Shown: positions 43,001 to 56,775, counted from the first letter of the stretch. The stretch: 64,000 nucleotides of DNA from Sanderia malayensis (GCA_013076295.1 RQOL01000876.1:5394001-5458000), one strand, 5' to 3'. Translations and numbers: made by a program. Notes: generated from the sequence alone by a model not told the origin.

Positions 43001-46000
43001 AAGAAAACACTTACAAGTAAGTGCTCTGCTTATGTTATAAAACTAGTTGTTAATTTGTTGTTATGTGCACTTAAGCAGATGTAAGGAAGCTATTATTAAG
43101 GCATTTAAGAAATTAATCAAGGCATCATCTGTCAAAGCCAAGGCGGAGCCAGTCAGGAGAAGAAATATGGATAGTAAAGAGCAGTTAGAATAGGAAAGCA
43201 AGTGAACAAAGAGAGAAAGTGTGTATCCCAGGTGAAGTTGGTGAAAAACAACAACGAGAATTGCTTACTAAGGAAATGAATAAAGCAGGACAGATGGAGA
43301 AAGTACTACTGGCTTGTGAGAGGTCGAGAATAAAAACAGAAGAAAGGCTTGAGCGCTGAAGAGGAGGGACAAAGGGTTCAGGGGGACGATGAGAGTGGGT
43401 AGGGGGAATGGCATGGAATGTCCGAGGCTAGGAGAAAATTTGAGTGGATAAAGCGAGATTTTGAGATGGGGGTACTTATTTTTAACGGTGTAAGCTATAG
43501 AGGCTCCGAAAAGGAAACAGCGAAGAGGAAGATTTGCACCGGGAACAACAATAAGGTGGATAATCCCAGTAAAAGAAGAAGTATTAGGAACTAAGGGCTT
43601 TTTATGAAAGACAATTAGTTAATATGCCAACTTTGAGACCAATCGCATTTTTGTTTTGTACATTTTAAAGTAGGGGATATTTTTCAATTTGCACATCCTA
43701 TTACTGCATTGTATTATCCACCATTTTTTTTACTAATGAATATTTATTTTGACTTTGGTAGATTTCTCAAAGGAAAGCCAACGTGCTACCCGACCAACAG
43801 CACAAAGGTAAAGATAGCATGCTAAATTGAATTTATGTTGCAGCACTGATATCTCTACAGCCGTATACAATGAGCTTTTTATTTCCGCTTTAGGCAATTT
43901 TCATTGGAGTTATATGAAAGCGCAGCTAGCAACAGCTACTTCCAATCTGAGGATATTTCAAATGCATCCAGTGAAGCTATTCTATTTGAAAATGAGACAC
44001 GTCGATCCTCAGACGACGATTCAGAATCACGTCATGCAGATTCAAAGATAAGCCGTGATGCTTATGATTATGATGATGATGACCATGATGGTAAAAATGA
44101 TTATGTTCCTGCTGGAAATGGAATATCAGACTTCAAGAAACAAACGTTTTTTGCCCCCAGTAAGTGTTTGTGTCATGTGTTTCAAATTTCCTTTTTATCA
44201 ACTAAGATAATTGCATTGCATTATGGCTTTATGTACTGCTTTGGTCTTTTTATAAATTACCCCATTCAAAATAGTCTCCTCACACGTAGTTTACGTCATA
44301 TCCAAAAGGTGTTTATATATGCTGCTTGCTTTTCTGAGCTGATCAAATATACAAAGCTTTGAAAACGTGCCGCTGCAAGCTATCTACACTTGAGCCTCGA
44401 CGCTTAATTTTTCCATTTCTGGGATATTCTTCCATTTATTTTATCTGATGTAAGTTTGACTTATGTAAGATAAAAACAATTTTCTGGAGGCTCAGTGCAT
44501 CGAGGTTAAACAGTCTGTTCTTCATCTTTGCCCCTTTCAACAATTTAAGATATTTTACGATTGTGATACAGTCAACTCTGTCTAATTTGAACACCCTGGG
44601 GAAGCGTGAAAATGTTCAAATTACAAAAAGTTCGAATTATAGGGGCTTTTTTTATAAGACTTGGTTCATTAGTGACCCTTGAAGGGACAGAGAATTTGTT
44701 CAAATTGGATAGAGTTCGAATTACACGAGCTCGAACCATGCAGATTTGACTGTATAAGCTTTGATTACTTTGCAGAAGACAATGGATCACAAATGCAAGG
44801 TCATTTCTGTAACTGGCCAGTGGCGTTGAGAGCCAAGGCAATGTTCGGCAATCAATCAACTCGCAGCAATGTGGCATTCAGAAGATCTTTATCTATTGAT
44901 AACATCAAGGAAAGTGAACGTATACTCAACAAATTTTCACGATCCGAAGTTAATGACATTTTTAACAAAGACATACCTGAGCAGTTTGATTTCAAGGTAA
45001 GCACACTTTTTGTGAAAAAACACAGAGGTGAACATCGTTACTATTAATCTAGACAATTGCTAGGAAAGTAAAAGCAATTTCGCTCTCACCGACTAATTTT
45101 TTTTACAATCAAGCCCCCGGTTGTCTTATTTGACCATTCACAGTGTTTGCTTTGTCAGTAACTTTATATCATGCTGTAAAAGCTCCATAAAGTTCTGGGA
45201 CGGAACGGCTTTTTTATTTTTGCAAAGTTGGGCTTAATAGAGAGGAGTTATTTTGGAATTTTCATAGCTCCTCTCTATTAAGCCCATAAAATTTTGGAAT
45301 AAACTTCAGCAAAATTTTCATGTAAAGCAACAGTTTGTCACAATTTAGTCATTGTTTGCAGTTTCGAAAACAAGGGTGCCTTTATAGGGAGGAGGGTTTA
45401 ATTCAAAATTTTGTTTTAAATTGGGGGCTGAAAAGAGAGGGGCTTAAAAGATCTTTTACGGTAATTAAAGTATCGTGCAAAATGCCACTTGTTGGTACTT
45501 GTCAATGGATTCCTGAGGGAAAACTAATGAAAACAAAATTTCTTACTTATTGCGATTGGCTTAAGATATTAAATTGTCTGTATGGATTATGAAATAATGT
45601 TGCACCGAATATGTTGGCTTCTTTTCAGATGCTTGAAATAACAATGCATATACAAATGGAATTGTGCAATGCAACGTTGAAGCATTGGCTAGTTGACAGA
45701 AATGATAAAATATCAAATCAAGGTATGTTCTGTTTGAATTTCAATCTATCCCAGGGTGAGTCTATTTTAATTCACGAAATATTTGAAATTGTAGCAAGAA
45801 TTCTAAATGCTAATAAAATTATTAATAATTGTTTATCAGGTAATGCTATCGATTGGAATATGAATATGAAGATATTCAAGCAGTTACTCGATGGAGTCCA
45901 GTACATTCACAATTTTTGTTTGATGCATAGAGATTTAAAAGTAAGCACAAGTTTTCTTATCTTTCTGTATTGAACATTTATGCCTCACAACACCTAAGGG

Positions 46001-47942
46001 AAGCAAACGTATGTTTAACTTTTATCAAGGTTGCGAGTTTTAAAACGAACACACCGTTACTATACGATGGAATATATAAAAATAAAACATTAAGCCTAAA
46101 TCATACACAAATAAAATTTGAAGGCAAACGTGTTTGATTCATTAGAAAGAGTTGGATCTCATTAGAAACTGATCTATAGAGCTTCAATTGTTCCAATTTT
46201 TGGAAATTCCTCTTGTAACTCGTTTTGTTTATTGGCGAAGGACCCCTGCAATGCGAGCAGCAATAAATGAATCCCTCTGTGCGAAGACCTACAAATTGCT
46301 GGGTATGTTATTATCTTTCTTCGCCTAAACACTTAGCCCAAACTATCTTTTCCAGCCAAGAAATATATTTGTTAACCGAAGGCTGGATTCAGACATCAAT
46401 GTCAAGATTGGTGATTTTGGCTTGGCCCGTGCTGATGTGTTTACAAGAGCGAAGCAGAATCATTTCCAATCTTTTGAATTTCTTCGTTCAAGCAATGGAA
46501 TTTCAAGTAAGTTTTAACTTTTGCTTTCCCAGCTTATTTGATTATTTTTCTAATTTTCTCAACATTGAAAATCACATAGTGGTTTTCCGGTAATCGAAAT
46601 TGATTTTTTTAAGTCAATAATTATCTTATTATTGACAATCACATAATACATAATTATAATACTCCTTTCAGGTTTATGCAACGAGTTTACTACGAAAGGT
46701 ATTGGAACTCTTATTTATGCTGCACCAGAGCAATTGGAAAAACATTCTTATAGTAACAAGGTAAGGGTATATCTACTTCTGACTGGCCTGGGTTGACGAG
46801 GAGCTTCATGGTAGCCATAACGAGGTGTCAACTGCGAGTTTCTTAATAGTGATTCACTTTGTGTTGCAACGAAATTGTTCTAATTTTATAGTGTGCACAA
46901 CTCTATACGTATTTTGATGAATTTTCATTTTTTTCATATTTTTTTCTTCAGGCAGACATTTACAGTCTCGGTATAATTCTCTTTGAACTATTCTCGCCCT
47001 TCAAGACAGAGATGGAACGCCTTTTATCAATTCGGGATCTTAGACAAGGCACACTGCCATTATCAATCAAACAGAAATGGCCTGAAGAGGTAATTTTCCG
47101 TAATTTTTCGTGGTGACTACCATCTCTTAATCGATATTTTTATCTGTCATATTGCCTTTTTTGTCTTATCACCCCCACACTGTCCCAAGACACCGTGCTT
47201 AGAAGCACCATGCTAACCTTAAATGTTTTTGAAGTGAAAATAACAAAATGATAACTTTTCTTGGGTTTTTCCAGGGCCTGTTTATTTCCAAAATGACCAG
47301 TTCTGAGCCCGAGTCCAGGCCTGATGTACAAGTAATTTTGAAAGCTCAATTCTTTGAAGATAAAGACAAGGTACTCGCACCCTTTTTTCTTGCCTTCCCG
47401 AAGGTACAAACATAAACTGGTCACGGTCTGACAATGTTTGAGTCCTTTTGATATAGCACATGAGGCGTTCTTTTTACGTCTTTTATTTATTACTGTACGT
47501 CATATTGACACAGCCTTTCCAGTTCAGCTTAGGGAGGCATCGACTGGCCTCGACACAAAGGAAGACACGATTTTTAACTTTCCTTTACCTTTCACAATTA
47601 GTTTTGCAATGGTCTTAAACAATGATAGCATGCTTTTAGGCTTAAAATACATGGTACATAAAGTGTCTGCATATTTAAACGACACATAAGAGCTCTTGCT
47701 TTACGCTTTCTCGTAGAAAACAGTAGGAGAAACAATGCTGTATCGTTGGTAAACAATATAATAAATGTAGTTCCTTTTACATACGAGAACTTACTGCATG
47801 TTGATTTTCTTTTCAGATTATCGAATTGCTTCGAGCTGACTTGCTGCAGAGAGCGATGAAAATAGACGAGCTAACAGAATTATTAAAAATGAAAGATGCT
47901 GAAATACAAGGGTTGAAGCAAAGACAAACAACTGAGAGATAA
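40030..47942 (+). CDS. EIF2AK1: eIF2-alpha kinase 1 (HRI-like), 16 exons, 720 aa
   Basis: Exons: 40030-40255, 40676-40867, 41092-41120, 41565-41675, 41985-42001, 42757-43016, 43762-43807, 43894-44159, 44776-44996, 45629-45722, 45840-45940, 46356-46506, 46672-46760, 46952-47089, 47275-47370, 47817-47942. Every phase matches; exon 5 is a 17-bp microexon. HRI hallmarks are the N-terminal SHLLLVSLLEHICSLYD...RSKQLFQVLCEQL (human LLLVSLLEHLSHVHE...), EEFEEIDSLGKGGFGSVYEA with Lys226, REVKVLANLDHPNIVRYYASW, a long kinase insert (about 279-455), MHRDLKPRNIF (HRD 517-519), DFG 541-543, GTLIYAAPEQLE, and a C-terminal coiled coil. The kinase phosphorylates Ser51 of eIF2-alpha to lower translation during haem shortage, oxidative or mitochondrial stress. 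It is longer than human HRI (630) owing to an acidic insert. Introns hold MITEs and hairpins. Confidence 0.95.
41252..41342. repeat. Hairpin element in kinase intron 3
   Basis: ATTGGGGGTGCAATAC (about 41269-41285) is mirrored by GTATTGCACCCCCAAT (about 41312-41328), with outer AGACAGAT ... ATCTGTCT arms. It is likely a small MITE. Confidence 0.65.
41695..41960. repeat. AAGCCCC-family repeat in kinase intron 4
   Basis: CTGTAAAAGCTCTATTAAG opens and GGGCCTTAATAGAACTTTAT closes the segment, an inverted pair. The interior has several (A)ATAAGCCCC runs. Related pieces lie at about 42470-42590 and 45175-45465 in other introns. Confidence 0.55.
44569..44752. mobile_element. pogo/Tigger-like MITE in kinase intron 8, 184 bp
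   Basis: CAGTCAACTCTGTCTAATTTG and the complement of CAGATTTGACTG form the ends, flanked by TA (44567-44568, 44753-44754). It is the reverse-oriented relative of the element at 32461-32645. It ends only 23 bp before exon 9 of the kinase gene. Confidence 0.8.
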
Positions 47943-48358
47943 GTTTTGAAATGTTTATATCCCAAAACACAACCATTTCGATGATTACCATTACTTCCTA
48001 ATAAATTGGTTAGCCATTAAACTGGCACATTTCAAGACACTGATATTACAAGCTTCCCCTCTACTACAAAATCCCTGTATATAAATATGAAAATGTACAA
48101 ATGTTTAATTATTTGTTTGTGTAAGTCATGCAACATATTTTGACATGTAAATTTCATGTCCAGTTATGAATATTGCCATTAAAAACTGAAGTTGCGTGAT
48201 GCTCCAATGTATTATGCCAGTTGAAATATACTTTCAAAATTCAACACTGACACGTAGCTAGTTTAACCAGCCCTGATTTAATAGCGATATCAAGTATGCT
48301 ATTAAAATTTTCATGCATGCACTATTTTTAAGCATTTGTCAACTGATAATGCTCAGCT
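47943..48358. other. Convergent 3' intergenic region
   Basis: A 416-bp gap between the 3' ends of the kinase (plus) and the palmitoyltransferase (minus). AATAAA at 48000-48005 sits 58 nt after the kinase stop. An ATTAAA on the minus strand at 48282-48277, about 80 nt past the other stop, could serve that gene. Confidence 0.55.
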
Positions 48359-51300
48359 TCAGACTTCGTTTGTCGGCTCCGCTTCTTCGCATAGAACAGG
48401 TAGCTGTGGCAGTGGTCGCCTCGTTTTCGTGATTACAACTGGCGGTAATTCTTTTTTAATTTTCGTCGATTTCTTCACTTTCTTTTTCTTCGTTTTCTTT
48501 TTTTTCAAATTCTCCTTCACGTCCATCTCCTTTTCTGATTCTGAATTTCTGAACAAATTGCAATGCATTCCTTCCGAATCCAAATGGCTAGTAACCGCAT
48601 TAGTCCTTTCGTTATTAGCATGGATAATATTATTCTGTTTATCATTCAAATCAATCTGTTCTTCAAGCTCCAGGACACAGCCGTATGTATTGTTATTATT
48701 ATTACGATTGTTGTTGACATGATTTGGAATCGAGGCTTCTTTCAACGATTCGATAGAATCAGAATCTTCGAGTTCATTTTCATTGACAATTGATTGTTGC
48801 TCGTTCGCCAAGCCAAACGATTTGCTTGGCCTAATCTTTTTGTCTATTATCGGCGTTTCTTCATCATTTAATTCCATTACTGTCACTACTTTACCATTAT
48901 TATTTCCGTTCAACGGCCTATTCGTTATGTCCATCATGGTCGATACTTGAACTTTCGTAATCTTTATCATAGATTCAAGTTCACCACCAGCAAGACCATT
49001 GGTAGAAATCGTCACTACGTGATCTTCTGGCTCTTGTGAAGAAGAAGGCACCTGTGAAAGTAATTAGTATTTTTTCAATGCCTAATTAATGAGATGCACA
49101 TTTAAAATTCCTCAACAAATAACAAGCTATTTTAGAGTGTCTTTACAATGAGATATACGATGGTTCGAGCTTGGAATATCATCATAATGCACATTAATAG
49201 AATTTTAATACTATGATATGTCATTGTATCAATGTCAAAAGAATGCTATGTGTGCTGTATCTTGATTTATGGATGCTACACCGATAGGCCTGAGGGAGGG
49301 AGAGGGACGTAGCCAGAGGGGGAGCCGGGGACCCACGGCCCCCCTGTGCAACAGATTAATAGGGGTATACTTGGAATATTGGAATACATATTGGGATACA
49401 TATCGGAATATATTATTTGCACTCAATTAAATGCTGCTAGGCCTTTGCACACAGGCGTCAGAAGATTGATAATTAAAACACAAATCTGCTCATTTATGGA
49501 GAAGTCTGTTGTTATTTACAAGATTTAATCATAGGAAAGATTTAATGCTGAAAATGTGTGCCATGCCAACAGATCTTACCTGATAATCATGATCTGGAGT
49601 TAAGTGTGGCTCTTTCGGCTTGCTATTTTCACTTCTGAAAAACACGAACAACATTCCAATTATATTCTCAAATACAACAATGAAATCTCAATTAAATAAG
49701 GATTCTTGGCATATGTAAGCTTTGAATAGAGTTCCCGTCGGATCGGATCAGATCACATTCAACATACGTCACATAGTTTTATTACCGGTGTGATTGAATT
49801 GAATGAAACTCATACCCACAAACAACATTGTAATGGAATATTTCGTGTAATACACCGATATTCAAGATTATAGGCAAGTTATAGGGATCTGGCTTGGGGA
49901 GGTTATTTGATAAAATTTTTAGCGTAATATTGTAATACAAATATCATAACTCACTCTTTGTCCATTTTTGTATTTTGATTATTTTTTGACTTTGTATTGT
50001 TATCTTGCTTCTTCTCAGGTGATCCCTTCAAAAAATTATCGTATCGTATATTACTTATATATTAGATGGTACCAGGTTGTTAAATAAATCTACATTTATT
50101 ATTACTGAGTTAGAATATAGTGATCTACTGGCAACGTGCAAATGGCAAGAGGTCCGGGAAAGAACTGACGTCAGATTTTCGCGGGACATTGTTGACGAGT
50201 TTGAATCGAATGACGAATGAAAATGAAATGAGCCAAGGTTGGCCTATGTTATGTTTCTTTCTCCATGCACAAGTAATTTTTAGAAGAGAAAGAAAAGATT
50301 GATATTAGTGATGGCAAAGTTTATGAAGAATAAAATAGTCAATTTTTATCTGAAAATAAAGATATGAATGAAGATTATGCAATTGTTATACAGTAGAGAG
50401 CTTTGCAGAAACAGCATAACACCGCAAAATATCAACAGAAAATCCGTCCTCCTCAAATTTATCACAAGAAGCTGACTGAGAACGTCTGAGAACATCTTAA
50501 AGATAGCTATTGATGGTAAGTATTACTGTTAAAAATCATTTTTCAATCTTGGTGAAACTTTATTTGTTTTCTTGTACTTTATTTGCCACAATTCATGCAT
50601 TACCCAAAACAAAAAGGTGTGTAGGCCACCCAAACAATACCTATCAAATGGATGCATTCTGTATTCCCAGCAACTTAGATTTATTTAAAACGGGATACTC
50701 AAATATTAGGCAGATGATATTTTCTTTTTCGTGTCGAATGATAAAGATAATACAACTTACCAAAATAAAACTGGCAAATTTCGATCGTTTTACAGAGCGT
50801 TTACTGCTACATGTATCTTTTGGCCTATCTGCTGCCTTTTTATCTTTTCGACAAATCAATGTTCTTAATTTTAACATGCCCATACTTGAATTTATTTCGT
50901 CTCCTTTACCAACATCAAGCCAGACATCTAATGCATTTCCTTGTTATTCCTCGCGCCACTCGGCAACTATATCTGTTATGACTGAGTAATTACGTGTTTG
51001 TATCATAAACACTCAAACAGGCCATAATTAGTATTTCATTTGTACCGTTTAATTGGCTTATTATTAATAAAAAACGCTGGCATTTTTTGACGCAAAGGAG
51101 AAGCCAGAAATGACTGGCCACTTGGGCTTTTCCAAGTTCCGGAGTTTGGGATTACGATCCCACACAGGATCATAAAACTATGGCGATTATTGAAAAGCTC
51201 AAAGAATTCCAAATAGGTGGTCAATATTTCACCGCATCGTGTTTATCAGATTGGAATGTCAGAATTATTTGTTAAATACACAAGACAAGTCGGGAAGTAA

Positions 51301-54300
51301 AATTGCAAAAAGAGCATTAAGAATTATTAAAGGAAAGTTGTTACAGGATGTGTTACAGGAAATTCAAAAACATGATGAATTAAAAAAAAATTTACTCACT
51401 TTTAAAGGTTCCATTCTTGGTGGGCTAATTTCACCAGACTCAATGTCTGCGTCATTCCCTTTTGGTTGCTTTTGTCTCAAATGAATGATGTAATCATATG
51501 TTGTCATGTCTTTGCAAACTAGAGTATAAAAATGTGACAAAAATTGTGAGAATTTTAGCTTCTGACGTAAATCAAGTGAGCATAAAACAATTAGTGAAAA
51601 ACTCTATGAAATAATTAAGAAACTAAATACTCACTTAGATACATATGAAAGATAATTAAATGTCCAAGTAGGCACAGTGAAAGAAGTAACAATAATCCAA
51701 TTGTAGAAATAAATGCAAGATATGCTTCTTTCGGTACAGACACGAACAATGTCCAACCTTTATCTGAGAAAAATTCAATAAAAAAACTTATATACAGCAA
51801 TTTTTGAATTTGGTTATATGCCAAATATTAATAATAATGGTAATAATTATAAGGGCTGGAAGCGTTGATATGGTATGATTAATTTATAACATATGACTTT
51901 TATCAAGCTACTGACCACTGTGGTTTTTAAGTTTGTTTTGATCCACGAAGTAAAGTACAAATTGATAGACATCAACCGCGAATATCACCAACCCACAGGC
52001 GAATGCTGATATAATGCAACCCAAAAAGAGCCTGAAAATAGAAAATTACATTTTAATTCACACCGCAACTTCAAATGCAAACAAAATTAACAATATTTTT
52101 CTCACTTCTAAAATTGAAAAGCTAATTTGTACATTGTATAACGACGTAGCCACAGGAGGGTGAGGGAGCCACGACTCTTGTTTGCAGCATATTTCCTTTA
52201 TTCAATTGCACTCACTCTGAACGAATGCTCTCTCACAGTGCGACTATCAGCGTCAGGTAACGGCTCCTCTCCCTTTACAATTCCTGGCCCAGTAACCACA
52301 AAATATTTTGTGGTGGTTGAGTTGGCTTGTTGTAAATGAGGCCCCCAACTCAGGCCCCCAACTCCAAATAACCCCCCCCCCGATCCTCGATTAAGCCCCC
52401 ATTCTGACAGTCCTTTTCGTTTTCAATTATGTCGAGCCCAAGCACTGGCGTAGCTGCGATTTGGCGGCGAAGGAGCGAAACCCGGACAAATTCCGACAAA
52501 CGTAAAATTTGCATTGTAAATTTTCCGACAAATTTTCCGACAAGCAGCTGGAAACGTTGCTGGTGGGGGGGGGGGGCAGCTGCCCCCCTATAGCTACGCC
52601 ACTGAGCCCAAGTCAAGTACGAAGGTATTAAAGCTGTGTTGCGAATGCATTGCAAATAGCAGCCAGTTTAAACCAAGAACTTTATTAATAAAGCGCAGAC
52701 TATATAGCATTATGAAGCGTAATTTCAATAGAAATCCAGTTAAAAATTCATTTCTGCAAATATAAGCCCCCGGGGTGCTTATTCGAGTACGGAATAATAT
52801 TCACGACAGTTGAGTGGTTGAATGCTGGTCATGCCACACACACCATGATCAGGCGACTGGAAGTTAAAAATAAGACACCCTCAACCCCATTACGAAAACT
52901 GCAACTAAACTATGCTTTACTTACCGGTAATTTTCGCCGCCAACACAATTGTTCAACCATTTACAATGGTGATCAAAATCAGAAACGCATTTATTACAGA
53001 CGGAACAGTGCTTGCTCTTTTCTCCACTGCAAACGAAGAGAGATTCGCGTTTGAAACAAAAAAAGTAAACAATGAACGCTCGCCCGAATCCACTGATCTC
53101 AATGTGGCTGTTATGAATGTTCAGTCAAAGCAATGTGTCCTGTTGTCGAGAGAACAATTTTCCTTATGTATGTTTGAATAAGGTTATATTGAATTAAACT
53201 GAGTTGAACGCATATCAACTGCTGTTTTGTATGTTCACTTTCGTTGTGTACAATCCGTATATGTCTATATGTACGTGCTATGCAGTCGCTTGAAAATAAT
53301 ATTTGAATTGAATGTCATGTCAGGTCAGTCAACAGAAAGATTGTAAATTGCAAACAGATGCATTGCGTTCTCGCGTTGTTTGTGCTTGTGTGTCTCAGCA
53401 CGTCACGAGGAGTAGTCTTGAGTGGCAAAACGACGGATCGACTGTGACAAACATCAACGGGAATGACTTTTTTCGGACAAATTTCTCCCTTCCCCTTTCA
53501 TTTCATACATTTCGAGGACGTTTACTTGGCAAGATGTGAGAAAACTTCGTCACAATACCGTTGTAATTTACAGAATTTTGAATGAAACCGTTGAGTTTCT
53601 TTTGCTGTTGAAAGCAAAGCATTTCAGGTGCGAATATGCCGGACGCATGACAAACCTCAATCTGGCCTACTGATTATGATTATGATATCATTAGGGCCAA
53701 TGACATACATGACAATCATGAAAAACCTCTGACGCACGTTCATTTATCAATGTAAGAAAATGCAAATAGGAGACTTACACTTCTGTAAGACAGATGCAGC
53801 AATGAAAATTCTCAATGACGTGGGCTCTTTTATTTCGATCGAATGCGGCCTTTTTCGTGCTTGTTCGTTCGCTTCTCTTTGCTTTCACTGCCAGGTCGCT
53901 GGGATCGGTTGACAAACAAAACAGGTGATAAACAATGTGAACAGTCAATAGACCAGCAGGTACCTGATTGTCATGTGATTAAGAACAACATGCAACATGC
54001 TGTGGTGTATATTCATTCATTATTCCTCATCTCTATATCAATCACACTTCATACATATATAATTCACTCGCATGTTATTACGATTCCTTTATCACCAAGC
54101 CTCGTTAGTTCTTTATTGTAGGTATTTCTTACTGAATATAGTCTAGTTGGAGCATTCACATATCAGCGAGGTTGATTTACAAGGGAATGAAAAACACCAC
54201 TATATTGTGTGTGAGGTGTGGCCGTATTATTATAAGCATCCAAAAATCCTCCAGAAAGTTTTACAAATGACACTCTATCAGGGAGAATGAACAATCATCC

Positions 54301-54867
54301 CACCCAGAGGCACTACATAAAAGGAAAGGGCTTCCAATGAGTGGCTACCAATGAGTGTTGAACATGTTATGAGACAAAGGGCTCAAAGGACCAAGATTCA
54401 TTCAATTCAAATTATCCTTAGCAGCTGTTTATCATTTGGCTGTCAATAATTTGGGTGGGACAAAATCATACATACACACATACAAGTTTAAGTGATTTTG
54501 CCCCTTCAATGAACCCCTTCTAAAGGCCCTTACTTCCTTAATCCTGCAGTATGATAAATAACCAACTAAACATTACCTTGAGCTATACCACACTGCAGTT
54601 TACACTAGAATGAAAGGATACAATATAACCAGCGATTTTCCATTCCTTTGGAAGATAATTCACCAATATTGCAAAATGTGAGACTGCAAAAATAACCAGA
54701 AACAGCCAAGCTGCTACTTGCAGTGGGTGCCACGGACATGACCAGCCATTTATTTTTTCATATTGATTTATGACAACATCTGGAAGTTCTGAGTTATATT
54801 CAGGAGATATCTTGTTCTTCTTTTTACAACATGAACAACAGCTGCTGTTTGAGGCTTCCTTGTTCAT
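48359..54867 (-). CDS. DHHC palmitoyltransferase, ZDHHC1/ZDHHC11-like, 9 exons, 571 aa
   Basis: Exons: 54867-54622, 53963-53779, 53026-52925, 52031-51916, 51763-51635, 51518-51400, 50025-49955, 49634-49580, 49051-48359, all in phase. The N-terminus carries a Cys cluster, then [19 protein letters not shown] (the ZDHHC1/11 signature NGWSxPxHPLQ). TM1 and TM2 precede STDPSDLAV (family IDPAD). The cysteine-rich domain follows ([21 protein letters not shown]), with DHHC at 162-165 then [15 protein letters not shown]3 is [20 protein letters not shown]4 is [19 protein letters not shown], and DMTTYDYI matches the TTxE-like region. The enzyme transfers palmitate from CoA to cytosolic cysteines. The tail (about 340-571) is hydrophilic with an Asn run, a Lys-rich [12 protein letters not shown] and a proline motif [13 protein letters not shown]1 versus ZDHHC11 cannot be told apart here. 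Exon 7's acceptor is weak. Confidence 0.93.
52443..52604. mobile_element. hAT-like MITE in ZDHHC intron 3, 162 bp
   Basis: The ends CACTGGCGTAGC and GCTACGCCACTG are inverted with one mismatch, and are flanked by an identical 8-bp AGCCCAAG (52435-52442 and 52605-52612). GGCGTAGC-ended non-autonomous hAT elements are common in invertebrates. Related CGTAGCCA fragments lie near 49306 and 52143. Confidence 0.85.
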
Positions 54868-56775
54868 ATTTGTTACAATTCTTTTCTTTTTGAATCTGGT
54901 AGCAAAATGATAGGGTCTTTAGATTTTGATATCATAAAGACTAACAGTTGTTCATAGAATTTTTGATCAACATCCATGCTTCTGAGGGGCAGGTGATCAT
55001 TTGAGGTGGCACATCAATTTAATGACACTGTGCACATGTCTTTGTCGATTTGTAGTGATTCATTCAAACCTTATTGTTCTTGTCAACAAATGTTTTGATC
55101 AAATAGAGTGTCCCCCCTCTTACAGCATGTGTACTAGGTGGATTGTATTTCTGACACATTTGATTCTGTTGGCTTATGTTTGTTGATCAACTTGCATCTG
55201 CTACAAGACTTAATGTAAATGAACCAGCTGTCCTGTCCTGTTGTTGAAGAGCAGCAGCAATTTCTTCATCTCCTCGCATCTCTGCCAGCAGATGCGCAGG
55301 GAAATCGTATAAACTGAACTCGTGAAGTGATCTTAACGTGATTTAGAATTCATTATTCACCATGCGAGGTTGATGAAAAAGCAAGTAAAAACAGTCATAC
55401 TAACATAATATCCCATGCATCGTGTCATCGTAGGAAATTAAATCTAAATTAAAGTGTTTCATTTGGTTATAATTTGGATTTCGTCAGCATTTGTTGTGGT
55501 GGCCGGTGGTGGTGTGTTGTCGTTTTTTCATGGTATAAAACGATTTGATTAAAATCAGCCGTTTAACATGTGCTCAACCTAAGATTGTGATGTGGTGGCA
55601 CGAACATATGCGTTCTTATGCTTTGTGAAAGCGTATCTGATTTTAGTATCAATCTTTAAAATAGGTATAAATCTTGAAAAGATGTTAACTCTCTTCTATT
55701 GTCTTGGTTTCACTAACTGCTAGTGCTAACCGGTTTAATTTTGCAACGCATGGCCTAAATTAAAATCTGTGCCAAACTGATATAATTCGTTTTGATATTC
55801 TACGAAAATTACAAAGCCAATCTCGGATTCTTACCTTCCATTTCTGAGTCCAGATTTGCCTATTTCGTGTTTAAATTTTCTTTTCTTTTAAGTGTTTTCA
55901 CAATTTTTAAACAGTTGTAAATTTCAGTGTTGTCAATGGAAACTTCCTAATAACTAGTCCCATACCTCTAAACAGGGATTCCAATAAAATCACAAGAGGA
56001 CCAGGGTATTCGAAACTTCCCAATTTTCTGGGCTTCTCCGAGAATTAAATAAAAGAAAAGAAGTAAATAAAAGAAGTAAATAACGAACATCTGTTGGTCA
56101 GCAACAAAATTTTATATGAAAGAGCTTTTTCAAATCAAAACTTACCTCATCCAGCTGCCTTCTGTCTTGAGGTTTCTTATTATTTCACGAAGTTGTCATC
56201 TTCACAAGCAGCATTTGTGTTAACGAACGTATTGTCCCTTTACTTTTACAATCAACGTAAAGTCCCTCTCACCCAATGGTTGATGTTTAGGAAAAACTTT
56301 ACCTGGCCTGTAATCGAAAAAACCAGAAGCTATTGTGTTATATAGATGTGTTTGGAGCATTTTAATAATGTATGACATGCGATGACTGTGCGTATATCAA
56401 TAAAACCATGTTCAAAAGAGAAAGGATCACAGCAATCGGCACAGTGGGCTCTGAAAAATCAGCGATTCAGCACACAGTTGCAATTAACTTGACTCGATGA
56501 CTGGGAGTTTGTAATTGAAAAACTAAACTATAGCTACGAGATGAAGCAGGATGGCAGTGGGAACGGGATGTTTCCGGGTTGTCTTTTGTCAGTAACTTCA
56601 TAAAAATAATCAAATATTCTAACATGTGGACGTGCAGGTTCGCCATTCATCTGATAAGAAAGTAAGCATTATTGTCTATCACATTGATAGGTTGGGTTTT
56701 CTTACAAAAAAATTGTTTGCATATGTTTAGAGTGTCCTCAATCAGTTCATTCTTGCTAAATGTTAAAAGTTAATA

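Noticed and set aside
43100..43600. Purine-rich block in kinase intron 6 as a non-LTR retrotransposon (a MAWNVRG-like phrase)
   Set aside because: The frame breaks immediately on both sides and no other endonuclease or reverse transcriptase motif follows.
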